A DNA stretch of 6,476 nt. Origin: an uncultured Prevotella sp. (GTDB lineage Bacteria; Bacteroidota; Bacteroidia; Bacteroidales; Bacteroidaceae). Shown piece by piece: positions 4,138 through 6,476 of this stretch. The notes under the pieces were generated by a model. It saw nothing but the letters and a program-made list of their open reading frames with translations, did no database searches and was not told the origin of the DNA. The position numbers were made by a program, and so were the translations under genes. Location: the NCBI GenBank assembly GCA_934281565.1, contig CAKQXI010000129.1, positions 1 to 6,476 on the forward strand, written 5' to 3'. Each line of letters starts with the position of its first letter. Position 1 is the stretch's first letter.

Positions 4138-6354
4138 ATGAATGAAATTTTCACTTTTACATCTGAGGAACGTGAACAAACTATGCTCATCTTGGATAGA
4201 CTGAGAAAAGCCATTGGCGATTCTTTCAAGCCTGGGGATGAGGAACATCTACGTGAGGATATCCATCATGCCTTCGAGAACCACCAGATACGCCGTGATG
4301 TATTTGGCTTCAATCCTATATTGCAGGCATTGCAAACTGCCGAGATTGCCGTCAACGAGATTGGTTTGAAACGTGATGGAGTGATTGCCATTCTCATGCA
4401 AACCAGTGTGATTGACGGGTATCAGACACTCGAAGACATCAAGAAGAAATACGGTGAAAGTGTGGAGCATATCATCAGTGGACTGCTACGCATCCACGAC
4501 CTTTATAAACGTAATCCTGTCATCGAGAGTGAGAACTTCCGCAACTTGCTCATTTCTTTCTCCGAGGATATGCGTGTCATCCTTATCATGATTGCCGACC
4601 GTGTGAACGTGATGAGACAAATTCGTGACACGGAGCAGAAAGAAGCCAAGCATCGTGTCAGTGAGGAAGCGAGCTATCTCTATGCTCCGCTCGCACATAA
4701 GTTAGGTTTATATAAGCTAAAGAGTGAGCTGGAAGACTTGAGCTTGAAATATTTGGAGCATGATGCTTATTATATGATCAAGGAGAAGCTGAACGCCACC
4801 AAGGCTTCACGTGATGCCTACATCGCTCGCTTCATCAAGCCTATCCAAGAGAAACTGGATGGCGCAGGTCTCAAATATCACATGAAAGGAAGAACAAAGA
4901 GCATCCACTCCATCTGGCAGAAGATGAAGAAGCAGAACTGTGGCTTCGAGGGTGTGTACGACCTCTTTGCCATCCGCATCATCCTCGATGCTCCTCGTGA
5001 CAAGGAATATATGCAATGCTGGCAGGTATTCTCCATCATCACCGATATGTATCAGCCTAACCCTAAGCGTATGCGTGACTGGCTCTCGGTGCCTAAGAGC
5101 AATGGTTATGAGAGCTTGCACACCACCGTCTTAGGACCTGAGAACAAATGGGTGGAGGTACAGATACGTACCGAGCGCATGGACGAGATTGCTGAGCATG
5201 GTCTTGCTGCCCACTGGCGATACAAGGGCATCAAGCAAGGCGAAGGTGGCATTGATGAATGGCTTGCCAACATCCGCAGTGCCTTGGAGAACAACGATGA
5301 CTTGCAGTTGATGGACCAGTTCAAGATGGACTTAAAGGAGGAGGAAGTATATGTCTTTACTCCCAAGGGCGACCTTTTGAATTTTCCCAAGGGTGCTACT
5401 ATCCTTGACTTTGCATACTATATCCACTCTCGCATTGGCAACAACTGTGTGGGAGGCAAGATCAATGGCAGGGCTGTCAGCTTCCGTCAGGAGTTACATT
5501 CCGGCGACCAAGTGGAAATCCTCACCCAGAGCAACCAGAAGCCACGCCAAGAATGGCTCAACATCGTGAAGACTTCCAAGGCTAAGGCTAAGATACGCCT
5601 TGCCTTGAAAGAGACACAGAAGAAAGACGGTCTCTTTGCCAAGGAACTGCTGGAACGCCGTTTCAAGAACCGTAAGCTGGAGATCGACGAGAGTACAATG
5701 GCTCGTATCATCAAAAAGATGGGCTACAAAGAGAACTCCGATTTCTACAAGGATATTGCCGAGGAGAAACTGGATGCCAACACGGTCATTGAGCGTTATA
5801 TAGAAGAACGTGACCACGACTTGAACATCACCAATACGACCAAGCCTGCCGAGAGCGCAGCCAACTTCGAGTATGAGAATCCTACGGAGGAAATGATGAA
5901 GCAGAACGATGATGTCTTGGTGATTGACGAGAACCTGAAAGGCATAGACTTCGAGCTGTCTCATTGTTGCCATCCTATCTATGGTGACCCTATCTTTGGC
6001 TTTGTTACCATCAACAAGGGCATCAAGATACACCGCATGGACTGCCCCAACGCCAAGGAACTTCGTCGTCGTTTCGGCTATCGCATCGTCAAGGCTAAAT
6101 GGAGTGGAAAAGGTACTTCGAAGTATGCCATCACCCTGCGCATCATTGGCAACGATGACATTGGCATCGTGAGCAACATCACCAACATCATTTCAAAGGA
6201 AGACAAACTTATCATGCGTGGTATCAATATCTCGTCAAAAGATGGTTTGTTCTCTGGCAATGTCACGGTAATGATTGACGATGCCACCAAGACGGAGTCA
6301 CTCATCAAAAAGCTAAGTGCCGTAAAAGGAGTTAAGCAAGTAACAAGAATATAA
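4138..6354 (+). CDS. relA: Long RelA/SpoT homologue: (p)ppGpp synthetase with degenerate hydrolase domain
   Basis: This 738-residue protein has the full RelA/SpoT architecture. It makes the alarmone (p)ppGpp from ATP and GDP/GTP during the stringent response, normally sensing starved ribosomes. The N-terminal HD region (about 35-165) is degenerate. Where hydrolases have HDxxED there is QTSVID (88-93), the first metal-binding His is Asn59, and ADRLHN is ADRVNV (153-158), so only the Asp of that block remains. The synthetase domain appears intact: GRTKSIHSIW (251-260), YDLFAIR (274-280), RMRDWLSVPKSNGYESLHTT (311-330), EVQIRT (340-345) and AEHGLAAHWRYK (352-363). The TGS domain spans about 403-463 (VYVFTPKGD). 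The conserved-cysteine region is at 608-640, with Cys610, Cys611 and Cys636 (HCCHPIYGDP, HRMDCPN), and a C-terminal ACT domain is at about 663-738. I infer a synthetase-only RelA-type enzyme, which would need a separate hydrolase elsewhere in the genome. The start follows a perfect Shine-Dalgarno site. Confidence 0.95.
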   Translation: MNEIFTFTSEEREQTMLILDRLRKAIGDSFKPGDEEHLREDIHHAFENHQIRRDVFGFNPILQALQTAEIAVNEIGLKRDGVIAILMQTSVIDGYQTLEDIKKKYGESVEHIISGLLRIHDLYKRNPVIESENFRNLLISFSEDMRVILIMIADRVNVMRQIRDTEQKEAKHRVSEEASYLYAPLAHKLGLYKLKSELEDLSLKYLEHDAYYMIKEKLNATKASRDAYIARFIKPIQEKLDGAGLKYHMKGRTKSIHSIWQKMKKQNCGFEGVYDLFAIRIILDAPRDKEYMQCWQVFSIITDMYQPNPKRMRDWLSVPKSNGYESLHTTVLGPENKWVEVQIRTERMDEIAEHGLAAHWRYKGIKQGEGGIDEWLANIRSALENNDDLQLMDQFKMDLKEEEVYVFTPKGDLLNFPKGATILDFAYYIHSRIGNNCVGGKINGRAVSFRQELHSGDQVEILTQSNQKPRQEWLNIVKTSKAKAKIRLALKETQKKDGLFAKELLERRFKNRKLEIDESTMARIIKKMGYKENSDFYKDIAEEKLDANTVIERYIEERDHDLNITNTTKPAESAANFEYENPTEEMMKQNDDVLVIDENLKGIDFELSHCCHPIYGDPIFGFVTINKGIKIHRMDCPNAKELRRRFGYRIVKAKWSGKGTSKYAITLRIIGNDDIGIVSNITNIISKEDKLIMRGINISSKDGLFSGNVTVMIDDATKTESLIKKLSAVKGVKQVTRI

Positions 6355-6383
6355 AAATCTGCGTAAATCCGCGCAATCTGCGG
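6355..6383. repeat. Short run of three AATCTGCG units after relA
   Basis: AAATCTGCGT, AAATCCGCGC and AATCTGCGG follow each other directly from the base after the relA stop, with spacings of 10 and 9 bases between TC(T/C)GCG cores. From memory, similar AATCTGCGTAAATCTGCG strings occur between genes in many Bacteroidota genomes as dispersed intergenic repeats; this was not checked here. It is not a good terminator by itself, since only a four-base CCGC/GCGG stem can form. Confidence 0.5.
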
Positions 6384-6399
6384 GAGATAAAGAACTGCT

Positions 6400-6426
6400 G
6401 GGCAGACGCATTAAATTGCGCTGCCC
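6400..6426. terminator. Imperfect hairpin between the converging genes, possible terminator
   Basis: GGGCAG (6400-6405) pairs with CTGCCC (6421-6426). After a bulged A at 6406, CGCA (6407-6410) pairs with TGCG (6417-6420) around the loop TTAAAT. The stem is ten pairs with one bulge, but neither strand shows a strong T-tract directly after it, so termination is uncertain. The loop contains the stop codon of the leftward gene. Confidence 0.35.
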
Positions 6427-6476
6427 TCCAAAAGTTTTGACAAGTACTCTTCATCCCAGCCTGCCTTCAGTCTTTT
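6411..6476 (-). CDS. C-terminal end of an unidentified leftward gene (enters from the right edge)
   Basis: On the minus strand 6476-6411 is open for 21 codons and ends at TAA (6413-6411). The visible C-terminus includes WDEEYLSKLLEGSAI and is hydrophilic with amphipathic helix character. The other two minus frames hit stops within about eight codons, and base composition here looks coding. Too little is visible to identify the family. It converges on relA with a 56-base gap containing the AATCTGCG units and part of a hairpin. Confidence 0.5.
   Translation of the reverse strand, partial: KRLKAGWDEEYLSKLLEGSAI

Noticed and set aside
5494..6033. A 179-codon open frame on the minus strand inside relA
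   Set aside because: It lies opposite the TGS to cysteine-rich region, which is clearly conserved on the plus strand; the frame is a by-product of codon usage.

Overview
The window looks like a piece of a Bacteroidota chromosome, most likely Prevotellaceae (Prevotella/Segatella type). The evidence is Bacteroidota-style promoters (TAnnTTTG -7 boxes, some with a TTTG-like -33 box), mostly absent Shine-Dalgarno sequences, AT-rich spacers around genes of moderate GC, and protein families typical of this phylum. These are a type I asparaginase, a DUF4301-like protein and a long RelA/SpoT homologue. The genus is an inference from style and was not searched.

Layout, left to right. Bases 1-34 are the first codons of thrS (threonyl-tRNA synthetase), reading leftward out of the window. 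A divergent promoter region (about 35-187) separates it from ansA (188-1222, +), a cytoplasmic type I L-asparaginase. One base after ansA comes a GTG-started small exported protein of unknown function (1224-1634, +). An orphan cytoplasmic hypothetical protein follows (1727-2119, +). Bases 2120-2487 hold a compact unit: a good consensus promoter, an 11-codon upstream reading frame that overlaps the next start as ATGA, a 35-residue acidic peptide gene (2264-2371) and a perfect 16-bp hairpin terminator (2436-2472). The terminator also lies just past the end of the leftward DUF4301-like gene (2488-4011, -).

A 126-bp divergent intergenic region (4012-4137) carries promoters for the DUF4301-like gene and for a 738-residue RelA/SpoT homologue (4138-6354, +). 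The RelA/SpoT homologue has an intact (p)ppGpp synthetase domain and TGS, CC/zinc-finger-like and ACT regions, but its HD hydrolase motifs are degenerate. After it come a short run of AATCTGCG units, an imperfect hairpin, and the last 21 codons of an unidentified leftward gene (6411-6476).

The larger genes are housekeeping or stress functions: translation, asparagine breakdown, the stringent response, and a probable nucleotidyltransferase-fold enzyme. They are mostly separate transcription units; the clear exception is the coupled pair ansA/small exported protein. The least explained parts are the small-peptide unit at 2181-2472 and the biochemical role of the DUF4301-like protein. I saw no tRNA, rRNA, CRISPR array, insertion sequence or phage gene.
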